DNA of 64,000 nucleotides from QHCA01 sp003244095 (lineage in GTDB: Bacteria; Actinomycetota; Actinomycetes; Mycobacteriales; QHCA01): assembly GCA_038329965.1 (NCBI GenBank), contig JBBQNN010000014.1, forward strand, positions 1 to 64,000, read 5' to 3'. Under the pieces are notes generated by a model, which saw only the letters and a program-made list of their open reading frames with translations, had not been told where the DNA came from and made no database searches. The number at the start of each line of letters is the position of its first letter. Position 1 is the first letter of the stretch. This document shows, piece by piece, positions 50,608-63,819 of this stretch. A program made the position numbers and the translations under genes.

Positions 50608-51479
50608 TGGCCCGGCTCGCCAATGCCGCCAGGAAGGCGGGCACGAAGGCCGGCACGAGGGTCGGCCGGATCGCCTACAAGCCGGTCGACGGGCTGGACA
50701 GCCTCGGCGGCCAGCTGTCGTTCTACCTGACCTCGCTGCGCTGGGCGCCACGCACGATCCGTCGCTACAAGCGCGAGGTGTTCCGCCTGCTGGCCGAGGT
50801 CAGCTTCGGCAGCGGCGGCCTGGCGGTGGTCGGCGGCACGATCGGCGTCATCGCGTTCCTCACCTTCTTCACCGGCACCGAGGTGGGCCTGCAGGGCTAC
50901 CAGGCGCTCAACCAGATCGGCGTCGAGAACTTCACCGCCTTCATCTCCGCCTACTTCAACACCCGCGAGATCGCCCCCCTCGTCGCCGGGCTGGCCCTGT
51001 CCGCGACGGTCGGCTGCGGCTTCACCGCACAGCTCGGCGCCATGCGGATCAGCGAGGAGATCGACGCCCTCGAGGTCATGGGAGTGCCATCCCTGCCCTT
51101 CCTCGTCACGACCCGGATGCTCGCCGCCTTCGCCGCGGTCGTCCCGCTGTACGTGATCGGCCTCGTGTCGTCGTACTTCGCCACCAGCACGATCGCCGTC
51201 ACCTACTACGGGCAGTCGTCGGGCAACTACGCGCGCTACTTCCAGCAGTACCTCGCGCCGGAGGACGTGCTCTGGTCGTTCCTCAAGGTGCTGATCTTCG
51301 CCATTGTGATCGTGCTGATCCACTGCTACTACGGCTACACCGCGTCGGGCGGCCCGGCCGGCGTCGGCGTCGCCGTCGGGCGGGCGGTCCGTACCGCGAT
51401 CGTCGCGATCAACATCGTGGACTTCTTCCTCAGCCTGGCCATCTGGGGCGCCACCACGACGGTACGGATCGCGGGTTAG
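50607..51479 (+). CDS. Mce permease YrbE-B (MlaE family)
   Basis: Second permease, 290 residues. It starts with a basic amphipathic stretch (ARLANAARKAGTKAGTRVGR), then ISAYFNTREIAPLVAGLALS, CGFTAQLGAMRISEEIDALE (coupling motif) and VMGVPSLPFLVTTRMLAAF. It pairs with YrbE-A as in actinobacterial mce operons. mceA begins 2 bp after the stop. Confidence 0.95.
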   Translation: MARLANAARKAGTKAGTRVGRIAYKPVDGLDSLGGQLSFYLTSLRWAPRTIRRYKREVFRLLAEVSFGSGGLAVVGGTIGVIAFLTFFTGTEVGLQGYQALNQIGVENFTAFISAYFNTREIAPLVAGLALSATVGCGFTAQLGAMRISEEIDALEVMGVPSLPFLVTTRMLAAFAAVVPLYVIGLVSSYFATSTIAVTYYGQSSGNYARYFQQYLAPEDVLWSFLKVLIFAIVIVLIHCYYGYTASGGPAGVGVAVGRAVRTAIVAINIVDFFLSLAIWGATTTVRIAG

Positions 51480-51481
51480 CC

Positions 51482-52831
51482 ATGGCCGACACGACGATGA
51501 TGTCCATCGGTGCGATCCTCCGCCGGCGGGTGCTCGGGATCGCCTTCCTGCTGCTGCTGTGCGCGCTCATGGTGCTGTCCGTCGGCTTCTACACCAAGGC
51601 GTTCACCAAGGTCGTCAAGGTCACCCTCGTGACCGACCGCATCGGCAACCAGCTCCTGGTCGGATCCGACGTCAAGCTGCGCGGCATCATCGTCGGCGAG
51701 GTCCGTGGCGTGCACACGGACGGCCGGCAGGCCACGATCGATCTGGCCCTCCAGCCCGGCAAGGCCGGATTGATCCCGGCCAACGTCACCGCCCGGCTGC
51801 TGCCCAAGACCCTGTTCGGCGAGCGCTTCGTCGACCTGGTCCTGCCCGCCGACCCCGCGCCCGCCCCCATCGGCTCCGGTGCGGTGATCCACCAGGACGC
51901 CACAGAGAAGACGCTGGAGTTGGAGCGGGTCTTCGACGATCTGCTCCCGCTGCTCAGGACCCTCGACCCGGCCAAGGTCAACGCGACGCTGTACGCGCTG
52001 GCCACCGCGTTGCAGGGCCGCGGCGACCAGCTCGGGCGCAACCTGGTGACGCTGGACGCCTATCTCAAGCAGGTCAATCCCGAGATGCCGACCATCCGGG
52101 CCGACCTGGTCGGCCTGGCCAACCTCAGCGAGACCTACGCCGACGCCGCACCCGATCTGCTCGCCGCCCTGAGCAACCTCAGCGTCACCAGCGCCACGGT
52201 GACCCAGCAGCAGGTGCAGGTCCACGCGTTGTTCCGCAGCACCACCGCACTGGCCACGACCGCCGACGCCTTCTTCGTCGCGCACGAGCAGCGGCTCATC
52301 GCGGTCAACGAGATCAGCGCGCCGATCCTGGCCTTGGTCGCCCGCTACTCGCCGGAATTCCCCTGCCTGCTCAACAACCTCACCGACCTCGAGCCGATGC
52401 TGGAGAAGGCCTTCTCCCACGGCCGCCTGCACATCACCCTGGAGATCATCCAGCAGCGCGACAAGTACCGCGCCGGGCAGGACGATCCGGTATACGGCGA
52501 CCACCGCGGGCCACGCTGCTACCAGCGCTACACCGGTACGGCGCCGTTCCCCGGCCCGTCGCCGGAGCTCGTCGACGGCAGCCGAGGGGCCAACGTCTAC
52601 ACCCCGCTCGGCCTGCCACCGCTGCCCGGGCTCCCCTCGCTGCCGCAGGGCCGCGCCTTGTCCGACGTGCTGTTCGCGGCGGATCAGGGCTCGGCCGGCA
52701 CCGCCGAGGAGACCGGGCTCATCAACCCGCTGCTGGCACCGGTCATGGGTGTCCCCAGCGACAGGGTGCCGGACATCGCCACGCTGCTGTTCGGCCCGAT
52801 GGCGCGAGGCACGGCGGTGGGGCTGTCATGA
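51482..52831 (+). CDS. mceA: Mce family protein A
   Basis: 449 residues. One N-terminal helix (about 14-36), then the MCE domain at about 40-120: VTLVTDRIGNQLLVGSDVKL, RGIIVGEVRGVHTDGRQATI and LFGERFVDLVLPAD. A long helical region (needle-forming in known Mce complexes) follows, then a proline-rich tail (LGLPPLPGLPSLPQG). ATG start; overlaps mceB by 4 bp. Confidence 0.94.
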   Translation: MADTTMMSIGAILRRRVLGIAFLLLLCALMVLSVGFYTKAFTKVVKVTLVTDRIGNQLLVGSDVKLRGIIVGEVRGVHTDGRQATIDLALQPGKAGLIPANVTARLLPKTLFGERFVDLVLPADPAPAPIGSGAVIHQDATEKTLELERVFDDLLPLLRTLDPAKVNATLYALATALQGRGDQLGRNLVTLDAYLKQVNPEMPTIRADLVGLANLSETYADAAPDLLAALSNLSVTSATVTQQQVQVHALFRSTTALATTADAFFVAHEQRLIAVNEISAPILALVARYSPEFPCLLNNLTDLEPMLEKAFSHGRLHITLEIIQQRDKYRAGQDDPVYGDHRGPRCYQRYTGTAPFPGPSPELVDGSRGANVYTPLGLPPLPGLPSLPQGRALSDVLFAADQGSAGTAEETGLINPLLAPVMGVPSDRVPDIATLLFGPMARGTAVGLS

Positions 52832-53835
52832 GAGGTTTCATCTCACCCCTGACCAAGCTGTCGATCTTCGCGGTGGTCACGATCGCGCTGACCGCCCTGC
52901 TGGCGACCACGATCGCCGCGGTCGGGTTCGGCAGCCGGACCACCTACCGCGCCGAGTTCACCGACGTGACCGGCCTGCTCAAGGGCGACGACGTGCGCAT
53001 CGCCGGGGTCAAGGTCGGCTCGGTCGAGAAGATCCGCATCGTCCGGCGCAAGATCGCCGAGGTGACGTTCTCGGTCGCCACGGAGCAGCACCTGTCCACT
53101 CACACCTTGGTCGCGATCCGCTACCGCAACCTCGTCGGCCAGCGCTACCTGTCGGTGTCCGAAGGGGCCGGGCCGGACGTCCGGCTGGCCGGCAACGCGA
53201 TCATCCCGCTGGCGCAGACCGAGCCGGCGCTGGACCTGACCGTACTGTTCAACGGGTTCAAGCCGCTGTTCCAGGCGCTCAGCCCCAAGGACGTCAACAG
53301 CTTCGCGCTGGCCGTGATCAAGACCCTGCAGGGTGAGGGCGGCACGGTGAACACCCTGCTGGCCCGTACGGCCGACCTCACCAACACCCTCGCCGACCGC
53401 GACAAGGTGATCGGCAACGTGATCACCAACCTCAACAACGTGCTCGGCACGGTCAACCAGCGCGACACCGAGCTGTCCAACCTGATCGTGGCGCTGCAGC
53501 GGTTCGTCTCCGGCCTCGCGGCCGACCGCACGGTCATCGGCGCCTCCCTGGATGCCATCTCCAACCTCACCGACTCCACCGCCGGGCTGGTCACGGACAC
53601 CCGCCCCTCGATCAAGAACGACATCAACAGCCTCTACACCGTGTCCAAGACGCTCAACGACAGCCAGGCCATCGTCGAGGGCGTTCTGCAACGGCTGCCG
53701 GGCAAGCTGACGGCGATCACCAAGACGGCGACGTACGGCTCGTGGCTCAACTTCTACCTCTGCGACCTCGCCGTCGTGGGCCTGCCCGTCCCGATCACCG
53801 GGCCCAACCCCGACACCGGGCGGTGTGCGGCATGA
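52828..53835 (+). CDS. mceB: Mce family protein B
   Basis: 335 residues. N-terminal helix (about 8-32), MCE domain YRAEFTDVTGLLKGDDVRIA with GVKVGSVEKIRIVRRKIAEV and YRNLVGQRYLSVSEG, then helical repeats (LTNTLADRDKVIGNVITNLN). C-terminal YGSWLNFYLCDL is the usual MceB ending. Overlaps mceC by 4 bp. Confidence 0.94.
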   Translation: MRGFISPLTKLSIFAVVTIALTALLATTIAAVGFGSRTTYRAEFTDVTGLLKGDDVRIAGVKVGSVEKIRIVRRKIAEVTFSVATEQHLSTHTLVAIRYRNLVGQRYLSVSEGAGPDVRLAGNAIIPLAQTEPALDLTVLFNGFKPLFQALSPKDVNSFALAVIKTLQGEGGTVNTLLARTADLTNTLADRDKVIGNVITNLNNVLGTVNQRDTELSNLIVALQRFVSGLAADRTVIGASLDAISNLTDSTAGLVTDTRPSIKNDINSLYTVSKTLNDSQAIVEGVLQRLPGKLTAITKTATYGSWLNFYLCDLAVVGLPVPITGPNPDTGRCAA

Positions 53836-54821
53836 AGCCGTTCCGCGAGCGCAATCCGGTGACGATCGGGGCCTTCGGCGGGGTCGTGGTGCTCCTCCTG
53901 CTGCTGGCCGCCTTCAACGCCGACCGGTTGCCCTTCATCGGCGGCGGCACCGACTACCACGCGGCGTTCCGCGAGGCGGCCGGGCTCAAGCCCAAGGCCG
54001 AGGTGCGGATCGCCGGTGTCAAGGTCGGCAAGGTGACCGGGGTCGGCCTCGAGGGCAGTCACGTACGCATCGACTTCCGGGTCGACCATGGCGTGTCGCT
54101 GGGCAGCACGCCCTTCGCCTCCATCCGGATCCGTACCGTCCTGGGGCAGAAGTACCTCGCAATCGACCCGGCCGGCGACGGCAACCTCGCCAAGGGCAGC
54201 GAGATCCCGCTGTCCCGCAGCGCGTCACCGTTCGACGTGCTGGACGCGGTCGGCGGGCTTTCGCAGACGGTGGAGAAGATCGATACCGTCAAGCTGGCCC
54301 AAGCCTTCGACGCCATCTCCGGGACCTTCAAGGACTCACCCGCCGAGGTGCGTGCCTCGCTGGCCGGGCTGTCCCGGCTGTCCAAGACGATCTCCTCCCG
54401 CGACGCGCAGTTGCAGACCCTGTTGCAGCACGCCAACGGCGTCACCACGGTGCTGGCCGACCGCGACGCTGAGTTCGTCAAGCTGGTCAGCGACGGCAAC
54501 CTCCTGCTGGTCGAGGTGCAGCACCGCCGTGCCGCGATCCACCGGCTCCTGGTCAGCACCTCGGCCCTGTCGGTCCAGCTGATCGGGCTCGTACAGGACA
54601 ACCAGAACCAGCTGCGGCCGGCCATGCAGCAACTGGCCGGCGTCGTCGCGATCCTGCAGCGCAACGAGAAGAGCCTGGCCAAGGGCATCGCGTTGCTCGC
54701 CCCGTTCGTCCAGGGCTTCGCTAACGTCGTCGGCAACGGGCGCTGGTTCGACACCTACATCGCCAACCTCTGCGGGCCGGTTCTCGGCGGCGCGCTCCCG
54801 CCGGGAGGTGTCTGCCAGTGA
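53832..54821 (+). CDS. mceC: Mce family protein C
   Basis: 329 residues. N-terminal MKPFRERNPVTIGAFGGVVV with a helix at 12-28, MCE domain YHAAFREAAGLKPKAEVRIA, GVKVGKVTGVGLEGSHVRID and VLGQKYLAIDPAGDG. Helical region, then NVVGNGRWFDTYIANLCGPV, a family ending. Overlaps mceD by 4 bp with a GTG start for that gene. Confidence 0.94.
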   Translation: MKPFRERNPVTIGAFGGVVVLLLLLAAFNADRLPFIGGGTDYHAAFREAAGLKPKAEVRIAGVKVGKVTGVGLEGSHVRIDFRVDHGVSLGSTPFASIRIRTVLGQKYLAIDPAGDGNLAKGSEIPLSRSASPFDVLDAVGGLSQTVEKIDTVKLAQAFDAISGTFKDSPAEVRASLAGLSRLSKTISSRDAQLQTLLQHANGVTTVLADRDAEFVKLVSDGNLLLVEVQHRRAAIHRLLVSTSALSVQLIGLVQDNQNQLRPAMQQLAGVVAILQRNEKSLAKGIALLAPFVQGFANVVGNGRWFDTYIANLCGPVLGGALPPGGVCQ

Positions 54822-56122
54822 AGCTGTCGCCCGCCGCCATCCCGCGCATCCTCGGCGGCGCCATCGCCGTGCTGCTGGTAGTCGGCATCGGCACCGTGTT
54901 GAGCCAGCTCGGGCACCCCAAGACGCACGTGACCGCGCACTTCTCGCATGCGGTCGGCATCTACAAGGGCTCGGACGTACGTGTCCTCGGCGTCGCGATC
55001 GGCCGCATCACCAAGGTCACCCCGGAGGGGGCCACGGTCCGCGTCGAGATGGAGTTCGACAAGAAGTACACAGTGCCGGCCAACGCCGTCGCGGTCGTCG
55101 TACCTCCCTCGGTGGTCAGTGACCGCTACGTCCAGCTGGCGCCGGCCTACACCGGAGGCGCCAAGCTGCTCGATCATGCCGACATCCCGGTCGAGCGCAC
55201 TACCACCCCGGCCGAGCTCGACGACATCTACCGCAACGTCAACGACCTCGACGTCGCCCTGGGCCCGCAAGGTGCGAACGCCAACGGGGCGTTGAGCCGG
55301 CTGCTGCAGGTGGGTGCCGACAACCTCGGCGGGCAGGGCCAGCAGGTCAACGCCACCGTGCACGACTTCTCCCTCGCCATCCAGACGTTGAGCAACAACC
55401 GCGGCGACCTGTTCGGCACCGTGCGCAACCTGCAGACGTTCACCACCGCTCTCGCTCAGAACGACCAGCAGGTACGTACCTTCAACACCAACCTCGCGGC
55501 GGTGTCCACGCAGCTGGCGGGGGAGAAGACCGAGCTGGCCGCGGCGCTGCACAACCTGGCTATCGCGCTCGCCCTGGTGGCGAAGTTCGTCAAGGACAAC
55601 AGGGCCGACCTGGCGAAGAACGTCGCCGGCCTGGCCGAGATCACCGGCGTCCTCGTACAGCAGAAGGCCGCGCTGACGACGTTCCTCGACAAGGCGCCGC
55701 TGGCGCTGGGCAACCTGCACCTGGCCTACAACCCGTCCTCGGGCACCCTCGACACGCGGGACGACATCGGCGCCCTCGGCCTCGGGTCCGGCCTCGACCA
55801 GGTGCTGTGCCAGATCCTCGGCCGGGACCCCGCGGTGCTCAAGGCGCTCAAGGCGCCCCGGATCGACTGCAAGGCCCTCAGCCCGGCCGACCTGGTGGCG
55901 CTGATCCAGCGCTTCCGCAATTCCCTCGGCGGCGCCGTCCTGCCGGTGCAGGTGCCGCTGCTGCCCGGGTCCCTGCCGCCGGGTGCGGGTACTGGCGGCG
56001 GCAGCGGCAGCGGCAGTGGCGGTGGGGGTGGCGGGATCGGCGGCGTTCTGCCGCTGCCGACCGACGCGCTCGACAAGACCCTCGGCGGCATCCTCAAGGT
56101 CCTGCCCGGAGGGCGCCGATGA
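54818..56122 (+). CDS. mceD: Mce family protein D
   Basis: 434 residues. Helix at about 8-28, MCE domain VTAHFSHAVGIYKGSDVRVL, GVAIGRITKVTPEGATVRVE and VVSDRYVQLAPAY. A long helical stretch follows, then a glycine/serine-rich C-terminal linker near residues 385-405 and a short tail DALDKTLGGILKVLPGGRR. GTG start; overlaps mceE by 4 bp. Confidence 0.94.
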   Translation: MKLSPAAIPRILGGAIAVLLVVGIGTVLSQLGHPKTHVTAHFSHAVGIYKGSDVRVLGVAIGRITKVTPEGATVRVEMEFDKKYTVPANAVAVVVPPSVVSDRYVQLAPAYTGGAKLLDHADIPVERTTTPAELDDIYRNVNDLDVALGPQGANANGALSRLLQVGADNLGGQGQQVNATVHDFSLAIQTLSNNRGDLFGTVRNLQTFTTALAQNDQQVRTFNTNLAAVSTQLAGEKTELAAALHNLAIALALVAKFVKDNRADLAKNVAGLAEITGVLVQQKAALTTFLDKAPLALGNLHLAYNPSSGTLDTRDDIGALGLGSGLDQVLCQILGRDPAVLKALKAPRIDCKALSPADLVALIQRFRNSLGGAVLPVQVPLLPGSLPPGAGTGGGSGSGSGGGGGGIGGVLPLPTDALDKTLGGILKVLPGGRR

Positions 56123-57348
56123 GGCGCCTGGTCCCCACCGCGGCCTTCCTGTTGTCGCTGCTGCTGCTCAGCGGTTGCGGCTTCAGCCTGTACGACGTGC
56201 AGTTGCCGGGCAGCGCGGCGACGGGCAGCCACGTCTACCGGGTGACGGCGGAGTTCTCCGACGTGCTCGACCTGGTGCCGCAGTCGGCGGTCAAGGTGGA
56301 CGACGTGACGGTCGGCAGCGTCGAGAAGATCACCCTCAAGGGTTTCACCGCCGTGGTGCGCATGCGGGTCAGGGACAGCGTCAAACTGCCGGACAACGCC
56401 GAGGCGGCCATCCGGCAGACCAGCCTGCTCGGCGAGAAGTTCGTCTCCCTGTCACCCCCCACCTGTATCCCACCGGCAGGGGCCAGCAGCTGCCGGGCCG
56501 AGCCGCCCCAGGGTGCCCTCGGTGACGGGGACGTCATCCCGCTGGCCCGTACCACGCACAACAGCACCGAGGTCGAGGAGGTCCTCTCCGCGCTGTCTCT
56601 GCTGCTCAATGGCGGGGGCCTGGGCCAGCTGCAGACGATCAACGCCGAGCTGAGCAAGGCCCTGACCGGCCGCGAGCCGGACGTACGTGACCTGCTCGCC
56701 CAGCTCAACACCTTCGTCGGCGGTCTCGACGCGCAGAAGAAGGACATCGTCCGTGCCATCAACGGCCTCGATCGGCTCTCGACCACCCTGTCGGCGCAGC
56801 GCACCACCATCGACACCGCGCTGGTCGATCTCGGCCCCGGCCTGCAGGTGCTGGCCAACGAGCGCCAGCAGTTCACGGCGATGCTGGCGGCACTGGCCAA
56901 GCTGGGCGTCGTGGGCACCCGGGTGGTCCAGGCCACGCACGACGACCTGATCGCCAACCTGCAGGCCCTGCAGCCGATCCTGGCCAACCTCGCGGCAGCC
57001 GGCAAGAACCTCCCGGGTGCCCTGGAACTGCTCACCACCTATCCCTTCCCGCGCAACTTCGGCAGCGCGACCACCGGCAACTTCACCCGGCTCTCGATCA
57101 CCGTCGACGTCTCGCTGGCGACCCTGGTCAGCAACCTCGCCCTGGCCGGCACGCCCCCGGGTGCCCAGGCTGTCCCGGGCGCGCCCGCCCCGCTGCCCCT
57201 GCCGGCCAGCCCCGGGCTGCCCGGCCTGCCGAGCCTGCCGGGGCTGCCGGGGTTGCCCGGCCTGCCGCTGCTCCCCGGCCAGCAGGCCCCGGCGGGCACC
57301 CAGGCAAGTGACCTGGTCGGCCTGCTCCTCGGAGGGCTGCACCTGTGA
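56119..57348 (+). CDS. mceE: Mce family lipoprotein E
   Basis: 409 residues. Lipoprotein signal TAAFLLSLLLLSGCGFSLYD with the lipidated cysteine near residue 20, the hallmark of the LprK/MceE member. MCE domain YRVTAEFSDVLDLVPQSAVK, VDDVTVGSVEKITLKGFTAV and LLGEKFVSLSP. The C-terminus is a leucine/proline/glycine repeat (PGLPGLPSLPGLPGLPGLPL) like that of the first LolA-like gene at 6171. Overlaps mceF by 4 bp. Confidence 0.95.
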   Translation: MRRLVPTAAFLLSLLLLSGCGFSLYDVQLPGSAATGSHVYRVTAEFSDVLDLVPQSAVKVDDVTVGSVEKITLKGFTAVVRMRVRDSVKLPDNAEAAIRQTSLLGEKFVSLSPPTCIPPAGASSCRAEPPQGALGDGDVIPLARTTHNSTEVEEVLSALSLLLNGGGLGQLQTINAELSKALTGREPDVRDLLAQLNTFVGGLDAQKKDIVRAINGLDRLSTTLSAQRTTIDTALVDLGPGLQVLANERQQFTAMLAALAKLGVVGTRVVQATHDDLIANLQALQPILANLAAAGKNLPGALELLTTYPFPRNFGSATTGNFTRLSITVDVSLATLVSNLALAGTPPGAQAVPGAPAPLPLPASPGLPGLPSLPGLPGLPGLPLLPGQQAPAGTQASDLVGLLLGGLHL

Positions 57349-58610
57349 TCGTGCGCCGCGTGACGCTGCAGGTGATCGCGTTCCTCGTCATCTCCGTGCT
57401 CGGCGTCGCCTACGTCGCGGTGCGCTACGTGGGCCTTGGCGGGTCGCTGCTGCACGACACCTATACAGTCACCGCCGACTTCGCCGACTCCGGCGGCATC
57501 TTCAGCGGTGCCGAGGTGACCTACCGCGGCGTGGCAGTCGGCCGGGTCGGCGACCTGACGCTGCGCAAGGACGGCGTCCGCGTGGCGCTGAAGATCAAGA
57601 GCAACACCAGGATCCCGGCCGGGGCCCGAGCGGTCGTCGCCGACCGGTCGGCGGTCGGCGAGCAGTACGTCGACCTGTTACCGGACACGGCCGGCGGCCC
57701 CTACCTGACCGCGGGCAGCGTCATCCCGCGCAGCCGTACCGCGACACCGGTCCTCGTACAGACCCTGGTGCTCAACCTGGACCGGCTGGTCAACTCGGTC
57801 GACCGCCCGACACTGGTCACCGTCATCGACGAGCTCAACAAGGCGTTCTCCGGCACCGGCCCGGAGCTGCAACGGCTCCTCGACAGCGGCGACGCCCTGC
57901 TCACCGACGCCAACGCCAACCTCGGGCAGACCCTCACCCTCATCCGCGACGGCAAGACCGTCCTCGACACGCAGACCGCGTCGAGCACCGCCATCAAGAC
58001 CTGGGCGGCCGGGCTCGCCTCGCTCTCCGCGCAGCTGCGTACGAGCGACCCCGACCTCCGGCGCCTGCTGGCCGAGGGCCCCGGTGCCGCCCTGGAGTTG
58101 CAGAGCCTGCTCACCGGCCTCCAGCCGGCACTGGGTGTCCTGCTGTCCAACCTGATAGTGGTCGGCAACATCCAGGGCCGGCGGCTGGCCGGGCTCGAAC
58201 AGATCCTGGTGACCTACCCCGCGTCGACGACGTCGGGATTCACGCTCCTGCAGTACGACCCCCGGATCAGGCAGTGGACGTCGCACTTCGGCCTGGAGCT
58301 CAACTTTGATCCGGCGCCCTGCAAGCGGGCCTACACCCGGTCGGCCCCGCCGGCCAACTGCACGTCAGGTGAGCTGGCGGCGGGCAGCGGCGTGCGCAGC
58401 GCGGCCAGGGCGCCGTCGCCGCGCGGCGGGGCCGTGTCCGGTGGCGGCTCGAGCTCGCCGGCCGCCGCGAGCGCTCCGCCGGCCACGGGGCTTGGCGGCG
58501 GATACGATCCCTACGGAGCTGGGTCGGCCATGGGGTCCACTGGCGGGCAGGAACAGCTGATGGGCAGTCAATCCTGGAAGTGGCTGCTGCTCGGCCCACT
58601 GACCGGATAG
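57345..58610 (+). CDS. mceF: Mce family protein F
   Basis: 421 residues. N-terminal helix (VTLQVIAFLVISVLGVAYVA), MCE domain YTVTADFADSGGIFSGAEVT, YRGVAVGRVGDLTLRKDGVR and AVGEQYVDLLPDT. Helical region, then a family segment LQYDPRIRQWTSHFGLELNF and a Ser/Gly-rich tail. GTG start. It completes the A-F set. Confidence 0.94.
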   Translation: MIVRRVTLQVIAFLVISVLGVAYVAVRYVGLGGSLLHDTYTVTADFADSGGIFSGAEVTYRGVAVGRVGDLTLRKDGVRVALKIKSNTRIPAGARAVVADRSAVGEQYVDLLPDTAGGPYLTAGSVIPRSRTATPVLVQTLVLNLDRLVNSVDRPTLVTVIDELNKAFSGTGPELQRLLDSGDALLTDANANLGQTLTLIRDGKTVLDTQTASSTAIKTWAAGLASLSAQLRTSDPDLRRLLAEGPGAALELQSLLTGLQPALGVLLSNLIVVGNIQGRRLAGLEQILVTYPASTTSGFTLLQYDPRIRQWTSHFGLELNFDPAPCKRAYTRSAPPANCTSGELAAGSGVRSAARAPSPRGGAVSGGGSSSPAAASAPPATGLGGGYDPYGAGSAMGSTGGQEQLMGSQSWKWLLLGPLTG

Positions 58611-58667
58611 CCGAGTGAGCACCGAGCGCACCCGTGTCGTCAGCCGAGCGAGGAGCGAATTGAGGAC

Positions 58668-59192
58668 GTGGAGAGTACTGCGATGAGCAACGGCGCATCG
58701 CTGCGGCGCTCCCGGCAGCCCGTCCTCGTCGTCACGCTGCTGGTCGTCATCGCCCTGCTCGTGGCCGGTGCCACCTTCCTGGCATTCACGGTGCGCGTCG
58801 ACCGGCAACAGATCGCCATGCAGGCCCAGGCGGTGCACGCCGCCCGGCAGGAGGCGATCAACCTGGTCACCCTCGACTACACCAGCCTCGAGGCGGACAT
58901 CGCCAACGTGCTGGCCGGTGCCACCGGCGACTTCCGCGAGCAGTACCGCAAGGGCGCCGATCAGGTCAGGAAGATCGTCACCGACAACCAGGTGCGCTCG
59001 ACCGCTGACGTGCTCGAGGCCGGCATCGTCCTCCCGGCCGACACCCGCTCGGTGACCGTCCTGGTCGTCGTGGACAGCACCGTACGCAACAAGGCCGACC
59101 AGAAGGGCCAACGGCGCCACTACCGGATCCAGCTGCAGATGGCGAAGGACAAGGGCGGCTGGCGTGCCAGCACCCTGGACTTCATCAGCTAA
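58668..59192 (+). CDS. Mce-associated membrane protein 1
   Basis: 174 residues from GTG 58668 (ATG 58683 also possible). One helix (PVLVVTLLVVIALLVAGATF), then a soluble domain with ARQEAINLVTLDYTSLEADI, GATGDFREQYRKGADQVRKI, VLVVVDSTVRNKADQKGQRR and WRASTLDFIS. This is the tetrameric Mas/VirB8-like fold that usually follows mceF, thought to stabilise Mce complexes. Separated from mceF by 57 bp. Confidence 0.9.
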   Translation: MESTAMSNGASLRRSRQPVLVVTLLVVIALLVAGATFLAFTVRVDRQQIAMQAQAVHAARQEAINLVTLDYTSLEADIANVLAGATGDFREQYRKGADQVRKIVTDNQVRSTADVLEAGIVLPADTRSVTVLVVVDSTVRNKADQKGQRRHYRIQLQMAKDKGGWRASTLDFIS

Positions 59193-59221
59193 CCCACTCG
59201 TACTCCTCCCGAAAGGATCTC

Positions 59222-60058
59222 GTGCCCCGCCCTCCGCGAGCCGTCCCGCCGCCGTCCCGCCGCCGTCCCGTCGCCGGCACCCGTGGCCGGCGGCCGTCCG
59301 GGGATCCGGTCGCCGAGGACGGCGCCCCCGATGCGCCCAGCCGGATCGGCGCGCCGGCGAAAGCCGATGGTCCGGCGACCGACAGCTCGGCCGCCCGGGT
59401 CGGCGTACGGCGACCCAGGCCCACGCCGGAGGCCCCGGCTTCGAGCCCGACGGCGAGCCCGACCGCGACCTCGGCTTCGGGTAAGGCCCCCCGCCCCGTC
59501 ACCAAGCCGACGGTGCCCGGCATCCGACCGGGCCCGGCGCGGGAGTCCGCCAGCCGGGCCGGCCGCCGTGCACTTCCCGGCGTCGTCCGGTACGTGCGGG
59601 TGACCGGCCTGACCCTCGCGGTGGTGCTGCTGCTCGCGGCGACCGTGGTGCTCGGCGCGGTCGCCTGGCAGGCCAGGCGCACCGCCGATGCGGGAAAGGC
59701 CGCGGTGCCGGTCGCCCGGTCGTACGCCAAGGAGATCCTGTCCTACGACTACCGCCACATCGACGCCGACATCGCGCGGGCCAAAAAAGACGCCACCGGG
59801 TCGTTCCGGGCCGACTACGGCGACACGAGCAAGCTCGTCAGGCCCCTGTCGTTGCAGTACCACGTCATCGTGGTGGCGACCGTCAAGGCCGCCTCGGTCG
59901 TCTCGGCCGGCCCGGACAAGGTCGTACTGCTGCTGTTCGTCGACCAGAAGACGACCAGCACCAGGATCGCCGGGCCCAAGATCGATCAGAGCCGGGTCCG
60001 GATGATCCTGGTCAGGTCCGGCGGCAAGTGGCTGGTCGCCAAGGTCGACGCCCTGTAG
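59222..60058 (+). CDS. Mce-associated membrane protein 2
   Basis: 278 residues. A 115-residue cytoplasmic Pro/Ala/Ser-rich N-terminus precedes a helix (about 128-148, GLTLAVVLLLAATVVLGAVA) and the same soluble fold as the previous gene (SYDYRHIDADIARAKKDATG, VVATVKAASVVSAGPDKVVL, MILVRSGGKWLVAKVDAL). GTG with AAAGGA upstream, 29 bp after the first Mas gene. It closes the Mce operon. Confidence 0.88.
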   Translation: MPRPPRAVPPPSRRRPVAGTRGRRPSGDPVAEDGAPDAPSRIGAPAKADGPATDSSAARVGVRRPRPTPEAPASSPTASPTATSASGKAPRPVTKPTVPGIRPGPARESASRAGRRALPGVVRYVRVTGLTLAVVLLLAATVVLGAVAWQARRTADAGKAAVPVARSYAKEILSYDYRHIDADIARAKKDATGSFRADYGDTSKLVRPLSLQYHVIVVATVKAASVVSAGPDKVVLLLFVDQKTTSTRIAGPKIDQSRVRMILVRSGGKWLVAKVDAL

Positions 60059-60164
60059 GCGGGTCCGGCCCCACTCGTTCCTCACTGTGAGGTCACGTCG
60101 CTCTTGACGGATCGACGCCGGAGAGTCACCCTCGACACAGATGACCTCGGTCCCAGTGGTCGCC

Positions 60165-60193
60165 TCGACAGCGGTGTGCCTTTCGGCTACACT
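60165..60193 (+). promoter_or_regulatory. Housekeeping-type promoter upstream of rpoB
   Basis: TCGACA (60165-60170), a 17-bp spacer and TACACT (60188-60193): five of six and four of six matches to TTGACA and TATAAT. Transcription would start near 60200, leaving a leader of about 110 nt to the TTG start of rpoB. This gives rpoBC its own promoter, independent of the Mce operon. The 254-bp gap holds no other gene. Confidence 0.6.
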
Positions 60194-60312
60194 GCTAGTT
60201 TGCGTTGTCCCCCGATTTGTGACCCGTTTGACGCGGGTCGTTCGGTGTGCGCGCAAACAGGCTCATCGTGGCGATCGAGTCCATGTCTTTGCAAGGTCTG
60301 GAAGGACGCATC

Positions 60313-63756
<3,444 letters not shown>

Positions 63757-63819
63757 GAGGTCTGTCCGATCTCTACGAGTCATTTCGCACATCTTCACCC
63801 CGAGGGGATCTGAGACACC

